Assembly: GCA_035772405.1 (NCBI GenBank)
Contig: JAYKKM010000148.1
Coordinates: 1,152,501 to 1,216,500 of the forward strand
Direction: 5' to 3'
Source: Chrysogorgia sp. JL179-B06
Lineage: Eukaryota > Cnidaria > Anthozoa > Scleralcyonacea > Chrysogorgiidae
Length of the DNA stretch: 64,000 nucleotides
Part shown: piece by piece, positions 44,201 to 53,694 of the stretch
Numbering within the stretch: the first letter of the stretch is position 1
How the letters are laid out: every line of letters begins with the position of its first letter
Program-made: the position numbers and the translations under genes
Notes under the pieces: generated by a model
Database searches by the model: none
What the model was told of the DNA's origin: nothing
What the model saw: only the letters and a program-made list of their open reading frames with translations

Positions 44201-44640
44201 CTCTTATTCTCCCTTTATTCGACTATGGAGATCTAACATGGGGCGATAGAAACAATAAGACCCTAATGAATATTCTACAATTATTACAGAACAAAGGAGC
44301 AAAACTAATCCTTGATCTTCCGAAAAGATCATCCAGTTCTGAAGCCTTGAAACTATTAAACTGGAAACCACTTTATGAGCGGCGTAAATTTCATCGATGC
44401 AGTTTTGTTTTTAAGTCAATGTACCAAGAAGGAAATTTACATCAATTTCAAAATTTGCGTGGATGTGATATTCATGACCATAATACACGCCAGCGGGATC
44501 AATTTAGGGTACCTGCTTGTAAAACGAACTGGGGTATGCAAAAATCCAGTTGTTTTTTTATTACCGAGTGGAACGATTGCAATTTTAACATTGATCATAC
44601 TTTTAGTTATTCTAAATTCAAATATGTATATTTTAAGTAA
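41260..44640 (+). CDS. Full-length CR1/L2-like LINE C polyprotein (PHD, endonuclease, RT)
   Basis: A single uninterrupted 1126-codon ORF. The N-terminus is hydrophobic and signal-like (SLFILWLMSSVILY). At residues 94-101 lies DVNLNPGP, a 2A-like motif preceded by a hydrophobic run (SASFLILLAN). A PHD finger follows at about 107-155 (CSMCSKSCRL, CDECDSWYHAKCVE, WSCHRCL). The endonuclease spans about 190-410 (VGHLNVNRLYNKLDQI, GISETW, ALLGDFNIDM, SISDHSFV). The reverse transcriptase spans about 630-900: [71 protein letters not shown] and LLFADDTVMY. Key catalytic residues are present. It would copy its own RNA at a nicked target. Its intact frame suggests a recent insertion. Confidence 0.9.
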   Translation: MAVGCLSSMIRSLFILWLMSSVILYQTPTKCSNNIVNSYFVACCLHVKTYPSRNCGLPRHAKKSKVPSNLKVKAGIYLTKMFFSASFLILLANDVNLNPGPVKDPCSMCSKSCRLNQKAIQCDECDSWYHAKCVEIKAKEYFDMCRPSANWSCHRCLFPGFDSSQSSSETIRPQCDSFTESMPKLLRGLKVGHLNVNRLYNKLDQIKDFIYGLQLDVIGISETWLTANVLDEEIFLQDYSVIRRDRQSSSKTQGGGLVVYVKSGINFKVRDELTSTSAEAIWIEIMRPKSKPLLIGNFYRPPDADLNIFITEIENSLQDLDLTRYEIALLGDFNIDMCTRSKTGGNRQKFCSFLLANDLEQIIDTPTRVCEISRTLIDLICVNNRHRVVQTEVISNSISDHSFVVCVFKSGVRKFPPRTVESRSFKNYNKEKFLSDLRNVPWDIINSVESIDDAVFLWEKLFCEIADQHAPIKKKRIKGYNAPWTNNKLLELRRDRDYHLRKARQSNSSYHWQMYKKIRNYANREDRRVKSEYFCKLIEESKSDGNRMWKSLKQVLPSKKLTDIAGITCKKTKKLYTSPKQIVDLLNNHFAAIGKRLAKCFSAQGSQHLFITKTDAIFSLDGVSIEFIKNQLQKLKTNKATGLDKVSARLLKDATEVMAPVFQSLFNMSIQQQCFPSNWKSAKIRALHKGGDTSSCDNYRPISILPTVSKIFERAIHFQLYDFLQNHNLLYPCQYGFRRSLSTANALLHLCDDILDNMDKSKVTGAVYLDLKKAFDTIDHTILLKKLAAYGIDSHAQLWFKSYLKNRLQRTVLGNAISSPRTVNVGVPQGSVLGPLLFMVYVNDLPETINHSKTLLFADDTVMYTTAPTACKLQELLNQDLACVKDWLNKHKLTLNILKSKFMILGGSKRLNSFGKISLHVEEDELSQVPSYKYLGVIINENLSWVDHIEVLRKKITQRLGMLHRIKHLLPQFHRKTIFNTLILPLFDYGDLTWGDRNNKTLMNILQLLQNKGAKLILDLPKRSSSSEALKLLNWKPLYERRKFHRCSFVFKSMYQEGNLHQFQNLRGCDIHDHNTRQRDQFRVPACKTNWGMQKSSCFFITEWNDCNFNIDHTFSYSKFKYVYFK

Positions 44641-44844
44641 TTTTAATTTAACCTAGAATTCGTAACATTGTAATTATCTTAACTATTTTAATTTACTTGT
44701 AAGTTATATTCTATAGTTTTGAGGACCCCCATGAAAAGCACTTATTGGTGAATGGGGCTTTCCTCGTAAAAGAATAAAAAAAAAATTTACATTACATGGT
44801 CTATCCATAACGGTAGTCACATGTACGCATTGCGTACCTATTTT
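44641..44844 (+). other. LINE C 3' UTR
   Basis: Ends near GTAAAAGAATAAAAAAAAAA at about 44768-44788. The text GAGGACCCCCATGAAAAGCA before a short A-rich end is typical for this clade. After it the BEL/Pao 1 sequence resumes, with its RT/RNase H junction degraded. Confidence 0.6.
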
Positions 44845-45189
44845 TCAAACAAATTCTCCAAACCACTTTCCCCACGCTTCTTTCATTTCGTCTGTCAGAT
44901 AATCGTCCCAATCCAGAGCTTCAATCCACGCTATCTGAAACAACATCTTCGCTTGGACGACGAAAGGGGCGAGAAAACAAAGTGGGTCGAAAATCGTTGC
45001 GGTAATTCGTAACACGTTTCTCTTTGTGTATGCAAACTCTTCTGACGGTGGTGAGAAATGGAACAGGAAACTAAGTGACGTCGAGGGTACAGATTCAATC
45101 AAGCAAGATAACACTTGGATGAGAAAGCTGGCTGAGTTGGAATGAAGAGTTTGTGCTGCTCTTGACTTAACTTTGAAAGTCAACATGTG
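44845..45189 (-). pseudogene. BEL/Pao 1 RT-RNase H connection
   Basis: Encodes FHFSPPSEEFAYTKRNVLRI and DPLCFLAPFVVQAKMLFQIA then DEMKEAWGKWFGEF, the conserved Pao block after the reverse transcriptase. It is bounded by LINE C on one side and a small insertion on the other. Confidence 0.75.
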
Positions 45190-45615
45190 CTCAATTTATA
45201 CACAATTGACAAGAATAACGCTTTGGTTTTTGGTATTTGTTAATTGGTAATAATTATTTAGGTAGGCCAGTCGTTTTAGGCTGAATATAGTAAGTGGGAT
45301 AAAAAATTTAACTTCGTCAAAGGCTACCATGTATAATCTTATAGAAAACAATAAAATTTTATTTACTTTAGACAACCAACCTAATCAACGATGATAACGT
45401 TGCCTGTTCACTTTTACAATGTGATTGCTAACGTCTTGAGCGTTTAAAACATGAAACAATGAAAGCGATGTCTCGAAACAAATTCGTTATTATTTGTTTC
45501 ACTGTAAGTGTATGCGTATTTAATGACCGGTCAAAAACAGATTTTGACCGAGCTAATTAAATCAAGTTGACCGGTCATTTTGACCGGCGACCTACCGGCC
45601 GTTATTTTGAACCCT
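45190..45615. mobile_element. Small insertion inside BEL/Pao 1 RT
   Basis: Non-coding sequence of about 425 bp separating two collinear Pao RT pieces. Near its right edge GACCGGTCAAAA and its inverted copies TTGACCGGTCATTTTGACCG occur repeatedly, and on the minus strand the edge reads AGGGTTCAAAATAACGGCCG, a terminus-like motif. The left end and target duplication were not found. Confidence 0.4.
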
Positions 45616-46838
45616 ATTCTGGTATATCGTCCAACACCTCTGGGCGGTTTGAAATCCATTTTTTGATATGGAAGCCTGCACGGTCACCAAGTGTGGTTAA
45701 TTGTTGCCGCATCTCTTTCGCTTTCGATACGCTCTCTACAGACGGCATCAGATCATCCATATAACAGCTCTTTCGTACCGCTTCAGCTGCTAGTGGATAG
45801 TCCTCTTGATGTATGTGTGCGTGATGCTGCCAGGTGAATTATGCACAAAAGGGAAACCAAACACGAACCGCGAGTGAACTCATACACGTCTGGTTCTTTG
45901 CTCGGATCCAAGTTTCGCCAAAAAAACCGATGTAATGATCTGTCCTCTGGTTTCATCACCAGCTGATGGTACATCTGGCTGATGTCTTCAACCAAGGCCA
46001 TTGACTCCTTTCGCAACCTGACAAGTATATCGACGATGTCAATTTGCAGCGTCGGTCCTGTTAGTGATTCGGTGTTAAAATTTTTGACTTCACACGTTAC
46101 CTATCCATCAAACACTATTCTCAACTTTGACGTTGCTTTCTCTGGGCGAATCATTGGAAAGTGGGAAAGTAGCCATTCACATTCTGGTTTTGCGTCACCT
46201 GGGGGAACCCCCAAGCGGATATACGTCTTCTCCAAATACTCGTTGATCACTCCTTGGTAATCCTTTGCCACTTCTGGATCTTTCATTAACTTTCGTTCGG
46301 TCGAGATGAGTCGTCTCTTTGCCAGTGCTGTGTTGCTTGGGAGGTGTGGTCGTTCCTCGTTCCAAGGAATTACAACTTCATAGTGTTCGCCGTCAAAAGT
46401 CACAGATTCTCTAACTTTGTTCCACGCCAATCTTTCCTTTGGTGTCATTTCGATGGTGCTGTGGTTCGTTGGACCAATTCCGATGCTCTCGAGATCCCAA
46501 AATTTCTTAAGCATGTCATTCAAGCTGCTTGGATCTCCATGTGATTTTGCAGGGATTCGTTCACGATAAAGGTGTGGTGGAAGCCCGTGTGATGGTCCTC
46601 TATTCCAATTCCTGCAACCTTGCCTACAGCTGTCCACCCCAGTGGACAGCCTCGCTGATGGTTGCTTTGGCTGCCCAACTACTTCTTTCATGGAATACAT
46701 GAGCTCATGGTGATCTGCTCCCAAAAGAATGTCTATTCTTCGTCCTGGAGACAATTTTGGGAATCGAATCTTCTTTAAATGTTCCCCACCACATATTTTT
46801 GTAGACCGCAATCTTTGATTTTTCTCCCTGTAGCCCAA
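45616..46838 (-). pseudogene. BEL/Pao 1 reverse transcriptase
   Basis: Collinear frames encode IDILLGADHHELM (46740), NDMLKKFWDLESIGIG, EWLLSHFPMIRPEKATSKLR with IVFDG, then ALVEDISQMYHQLVMKPEDR, FFWRNLDPSKEPDVYEFTR and, at about 45765, RKSCYMDDLMPSVES with the catalytic YMDD. Frame changes occur near 46100 and 45850. The order matches Pao pol. The enzyme would copy element RNA into DNA but this copy is interrupted. Confidence 0.8.
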
Positions 46839-46839
46839 T

Positions 46840-47008
46840 CAGTGGCGAAGCTGGCCATAGCAACTAGTCATGCTATACTAATTTATAAACATCTGCATAT
46901 TTTGAAAGATCTAAAGATATATATCTAATGATAAATATCTAAAGATCTGAATATGTAAATAGTTTCAAAATTTGCATAGCACGACCAGTTGCTATGGCCA
47001 ACTTCGCG
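46840..47008. mobile_element. 169-bp MITE in the BEL/Pao 1 protease
   Basis: Terminal inverted repeats of more than 25 bp (left CAGTGGCGAAGCTGGCCATA with GCAACT; right end reads CCAACTTCGCGG) enclose an AT-rich core. The host sequence GCCCAAT is duplicated at 46833-46839 and 47009-47015, and the protease frame (EALG to LQGEKSKI) is restored when the element and one copy are removed. Confidence 0.8.
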
Positions 47009-47275
47009 GCCCAATGCTTCTAAAACGTCCTCGTTGGCGTAGGTTGTATCGCATCCCTCATCTAAGAGACAGTTTACATGTAATTTCTTGTCCCCATTCT
47101 TCACAATGACTGCAGGGACCGTTCTTAGAGTTATGAATGTAGTTTCGAGTTCTTGTGTAGTCCCAAACGTCTTGGGTTGGGTATCCCCTTCCGTCTTGTA
47201 ACCTGCTCCACTATTGAGTCCGTTGTTGTCACTGATCTTTGTTTCGTCTGTTCTTTGCGGTTTCATCTTGTTTTG
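47009..47275 (-). pseudogene. BEL/Pao 1 aspartic protease
   Basis: Encodes FITLRTVPAVIVKNGDKKLH and VNCLLDEGCDTTYANEDVLE, matching the retropepsin-like Pao protease, where LLD-G-T-TY is the active-site loop. The loop reads DEG instead of the more usual D-S/T/A-containing triplet, so the active site may be altered. Confidence 0.65.
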
Positions 47276-47446
47276 ATGTTTAATGTTGTTAAATACACAG
47301 CGCTCCAGTACTTTTGAAACCAGTGAAAGTAGAGATATAGGTCTATAGTTTTCTGCGAAATCTTTGTTCCCTTTTATAATATTGGGGGCCGCCCCCCCCC
47401 CCCCCCCCCCCCCGCCCCCCGCCCCCTGCTTCCTACGCCCCTCTGT
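47276..47446 (-). other. LINE RT scrap joined to a G-rich hAT-like terminus
   Basis: The minus strand starts CAGAGGGGCGTAGGAAGC at 47446, followed by a G-tract (47394-47436) and about 100 bases encoding NYRPISLLSLVSKVLERCVF, an internal LINE RT block, fused in frame to BEL/Pao text. The terminus resembles that of the hAT element at 18202-19096, which has a G-tract next to a CAGTGGCGTA end. Confidence 0.5.
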
Positions 47447-47757
47447 ATACAAACGAATTTCGTGAGGTTTTCACACGAACAGCAGGCATTATCAATGCGA
47501 CGGTGGTCTCCGCCGATATTTGTTCATTCTATTCTCCATCGCCGAGTTCCCCGTCTTCTTGTGTTCTTTCTTCGTTCATGTTCTTTCCAAAAAGCGACTC
47601 CAGTGTTTGTCAAATGTTTATTCATCTGTTTCTTGCTTCACCGATGATGCGTAAGCGATTCCGTTGCCAATTCGATCGTCGATATTTCGATATTTCTTCG
47701 TATGAATCCTGTTCAATCCGTACCAATTTCTTACCGATCCGGCTCGAAGGACCAAAA
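47447..47757 (-). pseudogene. BEL/Pao 1 gag start and leader (remnant)
   Basis: Minus frame text KLVRIEQDSYEEISKYRRSN near 47680-47730 follows the primer-binding site, as expected for a gag start. The rest of gag is missing or unreadable. Confidence 0.45.
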
Positions 47758-47940
47758 TGTAGACAGTAACTACATTTGAATGCTGGTTCATGTATATAAT
47801 AATTGTAAAATAACAGAATTATAGCACAAATATAACAAACTAGTGTCAGACCTCGAGGTAATATCCGAATAATACTACTCGCGCTATATTTGGCGCTAAA
47901 AAAGTGTCGATAAAAATGTCAACGTATTTTTTCTCCAACA
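47758..47940 (-). repeat. BEL/Pao 1, 5' LTR
   Basis: 183 bp, TG...CA bounded (TGTTGGAG to TGTCTACA on the minus strand). It is followed on the element strand by AAAA and a primer-binding-site candidate. No matching flanking target duplication was found. Confidence 0.85.
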
Positions 47941-48190
47941 TTCAACTCCGTCTACATGTACAAATATTGTCTCAGGAACAATACGACAGTTTTTTTAAAG
48001 TGATAACAATATGAAAATAACAAATTGAAAAAAATTCCAAAAGTGAACAATTGTCATGTATTTCTGCTACTTTTAGATAATTATTAGACGTGTCTCATTA
48101 CAGAGTTATCATCGACAAAGGACGTTTCAATTTACCCTCAACTTGCAAATTATAGACATTATGGGTATTGGTAATAGATTAATACTGTAC

Positions 48191-48786
48191 CTTTACTTTC
48201 CCAATCATTGAGGTCATTTAATAGGTTTGTCTTATCAGCACTTGATATCCCAACATCATTGACAAGTTGTTTCATATTGTTAAATCTCTGCTGGAAGTGT
48301 GCTTGATCCCATTCACTGAAAATACAATGTGCCCAGGAATTCCTGTCTTGTTTGACATTCCGTGCATTATTTTGTATAGCGGTGCAAAACACAGGCACTT
48401 TACCAAGCAGTGTGAGCACAGCTGATGCATCACATGTGTCATCAAATGCATTAAACTTCGCCATGTGGTTCTCCAAATATAGCTTTGCAAAGTCAACATG
48501 TGAACTTATATTGTAGTCAAATTTGGAGTAATCATATTTTCCACCATGCAGCTTTGGTAACACATCATTGCCATTGATGTTCACATAGTTTAGTCTACTT
48601 AGCCAGTTCTTAAGATGAACAGGTTCGCTCTGGTTGTGAATGTTATGGCTTAATCTGAGCTTAGTGTACTCTAACTTAATTTCTTGTTCCAAGAAGGAAA
48701 GTAGTTTGGGAACAAGGACATTGTTAAGAGCTATTCCAAAGACTATCCACCTTTTGTGTAGGTCAGTAATAGGCTGTGATATAGAT
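48191..48786 (-). CDS. HEPN gene, exon 2 (DZIP3-like HEPN domain)
   Basis: A 596-bp exon with a good acceptor (TTTTTCTATTTCATGTAG) before 48786 and a GTACAG donor after 48191. It encodes HKRWIVFGIALNNVLVPKLL, KLHGGKYDYSKFDYNISSHV, DFAKLYLENHMAKFNAFDDT with CDASAVL, and NSWAHCIFSEWDQAHFQQRF, then LNDLNDWESKG. This is the pattern of the DZIP3-like HEPN domain, found in many cnidarian proteins beside NACHT, death-type or coiled-coil regions. R/N-x4-H-like NSWAHC is the place of the HEPN catalytic motif. Phases agree with exons 1 and 3. The gene appears to be a host gene, possibly immune-related; that role is inferred from the family. Confidence 0.8.
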
Positions 48787-48934
48787 CTACATGAAATAGA
48801 AAAAGAAGAAAATTTATAGTAAAACAACCGCAGCATAGTGAAACATACGTTGGAGCAGTTGTTATTCAAATAAATTAGACTTCATCCTTCACAAGAGAAA
48901 TGAAGCCGTAGTCAACATAACTTTAGGACTTTAC

Positions 48935-49390
48935 ATAGCTAATGAGCGGTGAAGGGTGAAACGACTGAGCGGTGAAGGGTGAAACTATGGAGGGATGAAA
49001 CGACTGAGGGATGAAGGGTGAGATTATTCAGGGTAAAACTGAGGGTGAAACGATTTGAGGGCAAAACGACCCAGAGTGAAACAAGTGAGGGTGAAACGAC
49101 AGAGGATGAAACAACGTAAGGGTGAAAAAACACAGGGTGAAGTGAGGGGTGAGGGATAAAACGACAGAGGATGTGGGTGAAACAAGTAAGGGTGAAATGA
49201 ATGAGTGTGAAAGTTCAACAACTGAGAGGTGAAGGGTGAAACGACTGAAGGTTGGAATGACTAAGAGGTGAACAGTTAAATTACTTAGGGGTGAAATAAC
49301 TGAGGGATGAAACTACTGAGGGTGAAATAACTAAGGGGTTAACAGTTAAATTATTGAGCGGTGAAACGAGTGATGAAACGACTGGGAGAA
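48935..49390. repeat. Degenerate GAGGGTGAAACGAC minisatellite
   Basis: Some thirty irregular units close to TGAGGGTGAAACGACT of 12-17 bases fill intron 1 of the HEPN gene. Frames across it are not genes. Confidence 0.85.
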
Positions 49391-49812
49391 ACATGTTGTC
49401 GACAAAACTTTTTCTGTCATTTTATTTAAAAATAATTTTTCTTCACTTCATGTTAGGTCAACATAATAATTTAAGTAAGTCTAAGTTGTTAATTACGGGC
49501 TAAACTACTTACTTTTCATTTGCTTAAATTTTATTCCTTGCTTATTTGTTGATTAAATTTAAGAAAAAGGGACTTTTCTGGGTGGGCAAAAATGTATTCG
49601 TGCGGGGCACAAGGGGCAAATGCCCCCCATCTTATATGTTATTTTTAACATATAAGTTGTTATACTGCGTTCACTGGATTCTTCCATCCAACTACTAAGT
49701 GTCTATCCGGTCCTAAACAATGGACCTATAGTGGTAATTAATACTAATTTTTGTATTAATTAATATATCTATACGACAATTACAGCAATATATACATCAA
49801 AATATAACTTGC

Positions 49813-49847
49813 CTTGTACTTGAGCTGCTTGTGTATCCTGTTGCCAT
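49813..49847 (-). CDS. HEPN gene, exon 1 with GC splice donor
   Basis: ATG at 49847 in a good context (GACAAAATGG) encodes MATGYTSSSST and the first two bases of Arg. The exon ends AG before GCAAGTT, the strong consensus that GC-AG introns need. Joining to 48786 completes Arg and continues SISQPITDLHKRW in frame. Intron 1 is 1026 bp. Too short for standard ORF detection. Confidence 0.65.
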
Positions 49848-50022
49848 TTTGTCACATTTTCTTATATTGGTTGCAAGATAGGTTAACTGTTTTGGTAAGA
49901 GATTCTTGGCACACACAAGTAGTGTATGTTAAAGACGGTAGTCACTTTTGATGCTAATGATAAAAAAATATATACCTTAAATAAATAACGTAAAAATGTA
50001 TTTAACTTTCATGCCAGCTATT

Positions 50023-50400
50023 TTATGGAAACAGATTGTCAATGAGACCATAAGCGGCTATCAACACGAAATTGCAAGAGCGCCTTACAGAAATGCCTAC
50101 CCTACCCACCGTTAAACACTTAAATGGTATGTTGTACACCTTAAAATTATCCCGTCCACTATACCAGCGGAAGGCAACAGACCAGATGTCATATACCGAG
50201 TGGTTCCTATAGAGGAGGCCAATCTTCATCACACGATTTTCATCGACGAGTGTGGGTTTAATATTAGTCCACGAGCACGTGTACTCCCGTGGGAATTTTG
50301 TGCTGAAAGCACGCCACTGATCTAGATGTGTTAAGGTGACCCTAAAGAACGTGAAAATTTTTGGTGGCAACTTTGCAACGGCGCTCAGATTAAATTTATG
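50023..50400 (-). CDS. Unrecognised 126-codon coding-like stretch
   Basis: Downstream of a (TA)n array the frame reads [40 protein letters not shown] and [20 protein letters not shown], with low-complexity sequence only at the repeat side. I do not recognise it. It could be an exon or a repeat-borne ORF. Confidence 0.3.
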   Translation of the reverse strand, partial: HKFNLSAVAKLPPKIFTFFRVTLTHLDQWRAFSTKFPREYTCSWTNIKPTLVDENRVMKIGLLYRNHSVYDIWSVAFRWYSGRDNFKVYNIPFKCLTVGRVGISVRRSCNFVLIAAYGLIDNLFP

Positions 50401-50411
50401 GTGGATCACAA

Positions 50412-50521
<110 letters not shown>

Positions 50522-50555
50522 AACGCTCTCTGATCTAAGACAATTTTAATATACG

Positions 50556-50590
50556 AGCTTTCGGCTGCCAACCTGCAGCCTTCGACGGGT
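50556..50590 (-). ncRNA. Degenerate hammerhead-like motif, PLE 1 left
   Basis: On the minus strand, CCGTCGA, a stem GGCTGC/GCAGCC, then GAAAGC. The spacing fits a hammerhead core, but two core bases differ from CUGANGA, so cleavage is doubtful. Confidence 0.35.
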
Positions 50591-50721
50591 AAAAAATAAT
50601 GAATAAAAATATCATATAATTATATACAGTAGGATCTAAAAAATTATATGTAAATTAAAAACGTATGAGAAGGTAAATACTATGCAAATTAAAAACGCAT
50701 GAGAAAATATAAGTATTTGAA

Positions 50722-51443
50722 CTATTTCTTCAATAGAATGGCATATTGTCCTGGGAGTGGTCTAGAATTGTTGTCGGCTTCTTTTGTTGACGATGTGTGC
50801 CATGATTCTAAAGTTTTCCGGATACGGAAAGTCCCTCTGTCGATGATTGTACTATTGTCAAAGTCAATAATGGAGTGGTCGTTAGCCCATGCGTGGTTAG
50901 CAAAATTCGACCCCTTTGTGTGCAATTTTTTACGCTCCTGATGTGTTCTGTTTTTCTAGTTAGTCCGGTCTCACCGATATAGCTCCAATCGCAATCTCGG
51001 CATGGTATTTTATAAACAACATTGGTTTGTTCTTCTGTAGTATGTCTGTGTTTTGGGGACGGAAACTCGCGTTGAAGAGTTGTCAATTGGTTTGTTACAA
51101 ACTTTGATGTCATATTTTCGGAGCGTTCGTGTTAGTGGTTCAGTGAGGCCTCTGATATATGGCAGGACTGCAAATCCATTAGATTGGGGGGATGGATCTA
51201 CCCATTCAAAAAATACTCTAACTAATTCTTCCGGGCAGGTACCTGTATAATTTCTCTCTTTTGCTTGTTTATTATATCTGAAATCATCTTCTTGGGATAA
51301 CTGTTCGAGATCAAGGCCTCAGTAACATATTTTAGTTCACGAGCTTTGCTTTCTTCACTGTTGGGTAGATGTAGGGATCTGCGAATTAATGTTCTGGCTG
51401 CACTGATTTTGTGTTGTTTATCGTGATGTGAGGAATAATCCAA
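50722..51443 (-). pseudogene. PLE 1 linker and GIY-YIG endonuclease
   Basis: Text SSHHDKQHKISAARTLIRRS continues the RT C-terminal region. VVYKIPCRDCDWSYIGETGL (about 51020) is the GIY-YIG core with the Penelope-type CCHH-like cysteines, followed by KTEHIRSVKNC and NFANHAWANDHSIIDFDNST, then RIRKTLESW. GIY-YIG nucleases nick the target DNA for these elements. Frame changes near 51220 and 50920 break the ORF. Confidence 0.8.
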
Positions 51444-52426
51444 GTAACGGTCGGTGTGAAAACGTCGATAGCAATAGCTCCGTATTTTATGGAGACTAAA
51501 GAGTCTAAAAAGGCGATTTGACCATTGTTCTCGTGTTCGATCGTGAAAGTAATATGTGGATCAATGGAATTGATGGTTTGATGAAAGGCTGCAACAGCGG
51601 TTTTCTTTATGATGCAAAAAACGTCATCTACATACCTTTTCCATATCTTTGGTGGAGTTGCTGCATTATGGATAGCCTGTTCTTCGATGACTTCCATACA
51701 TAGATTAGCCACAATGGCACTGACTGGACTTCCCATAGCACAACCATGTATTTGCTTGTAGGTGATATCGTTGAATATGAAAAAGTTATTGGATAAAATA
51801 AAATTCAAAAGAAAAATAATATCATCAATGTCAAGTTTGGTTCTGTCGTTCAACGTAGTATCGTTATTTAATTTTTCACGAATATAGGAACATGCTTTGT
51901 CCACAGGGATAGCAGTAAAAAGTGAAATAACATCAAAGGAAACCATTGTTTCATCTTCTCGGATGATGGTATTGAGAATCTCTTTGGCAAACTGAGATGA
52001 ATTTAAAACGGAAAAGCCATTACGGTTTTGGAGCGGAGATAATATTTTTGAAAGGAATTTGGAGGTATTATAGAAAGCGGAGCCAAGTGATAATTGGTCG
52101 GAGAGGATGGCCGTCTTTATGATATTTGATTGACCTCTGATGGCTGGAGGTATTCCATCGGTGGAACGGAGACTACGATAACTCGTCTCTTCGATCTTAT
52201 TCTGTTTCTTGAAGCCAAATAGGATGGCATTCAGTTCTCTTTCAATTTTCTTGAATGGTGGTTTTTTAACCATGTTATATGTGGTGTCATCTTTCAGCAT
52301 ATTTTCCATTTTCGTATCATAATCCGTTCGGTCCATTACGACCAGGCAATTTCCTTTGTCGGCTTTCATTATAGTTCTTGTCTTGTCTCTCTTCAAGCCA
52401 CTCCATTGACTTTGACAATAGTACAA
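51386..52426 (-). pseudogene. PLE 1 reverse transcriptase
   Basis: A 346-codon frame with KADKGNCLVVMDRTDYDTKM, MVSFDVISLFTAIPVDKA (motif A), CAMGSPVSAIVANLCMEVIE (motif B), KIWKRYVDDVFCI (motif C, YVDD) and FTIEHENNGQIAFLDSLVS, all typical of Penelope-like RT. The 5' end lies in the inverted terminal repeat, so the N-terminus is missing. Confidence 0.85.
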
Positions 52427-52683
52427 TCATCGACAGAGGGACTTTCCGTATCCAGAAAACTTTAGAATCATGGCACACATCGTCAACAAAAGAAGCCGAC
52501 AACAATTCTAGACCACTCCCAGGACAATATGCCATTCTATTGAAGAAATAGTTCAAATACTTATATTTTCTCATGCGTTTTTAATTTGCATAGTATTTAC
52601 CTTCTCATACGTTTTTAATTTACATATAATTTTTTAGATCCTACTGTATATAATTATATGATATTTTTATTCATTATTTTTTA

Positions 52684-52718
52684 CCCGTCGAAGGCTGCAG
52701 GTTGGCAGCCGAAAGCTC
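52684..52718 (+). ncRNA. Degenerate hammerhead-like motif, PLE 1 right
   Basis: Inverted copy of the motif at 50556-50590 within the right terminal repeat. Confidence 0.35.
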
Positions 52719-52810
52719 GTATATTAAAATTGTCTTAGATCAGAGAGCGTTTATATTCTACAATGTTCAATCCTGATCGCGCATTATCAATTTTTTCTAT
52801 ATATACTGTA

Positions 52811-52984
<174 letters not shown>

Positions 52985-53032
52985 AAAATTCAAAGACTCA
53001 ACAGTTGTGACTAGACATTTTATTACTAGTTA

Positions 53033-53069
53033 GTTTCGTGCCACACGCAAATGGTGCAGTACTCTTCAG
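53033..53069 (-). ncRNA. Hammerhead ribozyme-like core
   Basis: Minus strand CTGAAGA, then GTACTGCACC pairing with GTGTGGCAC, then GAAAC. This fits CUGANGA, stem II and GAAA. Stems I and III were not verified. Confidence 0.6.
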
Positions 53070-53148
53070 ATAAAATGGTCTAATGACTAAGATGTGATTA
53101 CATTTACTAAGATGTGATTACATTTACTAAGATGTGATTACATTTTAT

Positions 53149-53185
53149 CTGAAGAGTACTACACCATTTGCATGTGGCACGAAAC
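53149..53185 (+). ncRNA. Hammerhead ribozyme-like core
   Basis: Plus strand CTGAAGA at 53149, stem GTACTACA/TGTGGCAC with one mismatch, then GAAAC at 53181. Opposite orientation to the copy at 53033-53069. Confidence 0.6.
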
Positions 53186-53298
53186 GAACTAGTAATAAAA
53201 TGTCTAGTCACAACTGTTGAGACTTTGAATTTTTACTATAATATGCTCTGGATTTCCATTGAGCACTCTTCCAACGGTTTTTACTACATCGTCTATGG

Positions 53299-53451
<153 letters not shown>

Positions 53452-53694
53452 TATGGAAACGAGGCTGAAACATATAAAAACTTCAAAATGTGCGCCATAA
53501 TGCACCATAGTCACTCAAAAACTGCTCCTCTATACCTCAAATACTAATACTATAGAAATACGTATCCGCAATAATCCCCTCGCTCGCCTTTTCTACCACT
53601 TCTCCCACCCCCACCCAAGGCCCACTCCACCCCTAGAGTTTATTTTCCCATCCATGGTCCCCAGTCCACAGACCACATATTAATTTGTATTTGT

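Larger units (their letters stand above)
36618..47940 (-). mobile_element. BEL/Pao retrotransposon 1 with both LTRs and nested insertions
   Basis: LTRs at 36618-36804 and 47758-47940 share the same sequence (in element orientation starting TGTTGGAG or TATTGGAG and ending CTGTCTACA). A polypurine tract GGGAGGGGGAAA abuts the 3' LTR (36805-36817), and TTGGTCCTTCGAGCCGGATC next to the 5' LTR is the candidate primer-binding site. Pol fragments run in order protease, reverse transcriptase, RNase H, integrase. Most of gag is missing. Nested insertions are at about 38830-44830, 45190-45615, 46840-47008 and 47270-47446. It lies in the second intron of the HEPN gene, on the same strand. Confidence 0.85.
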
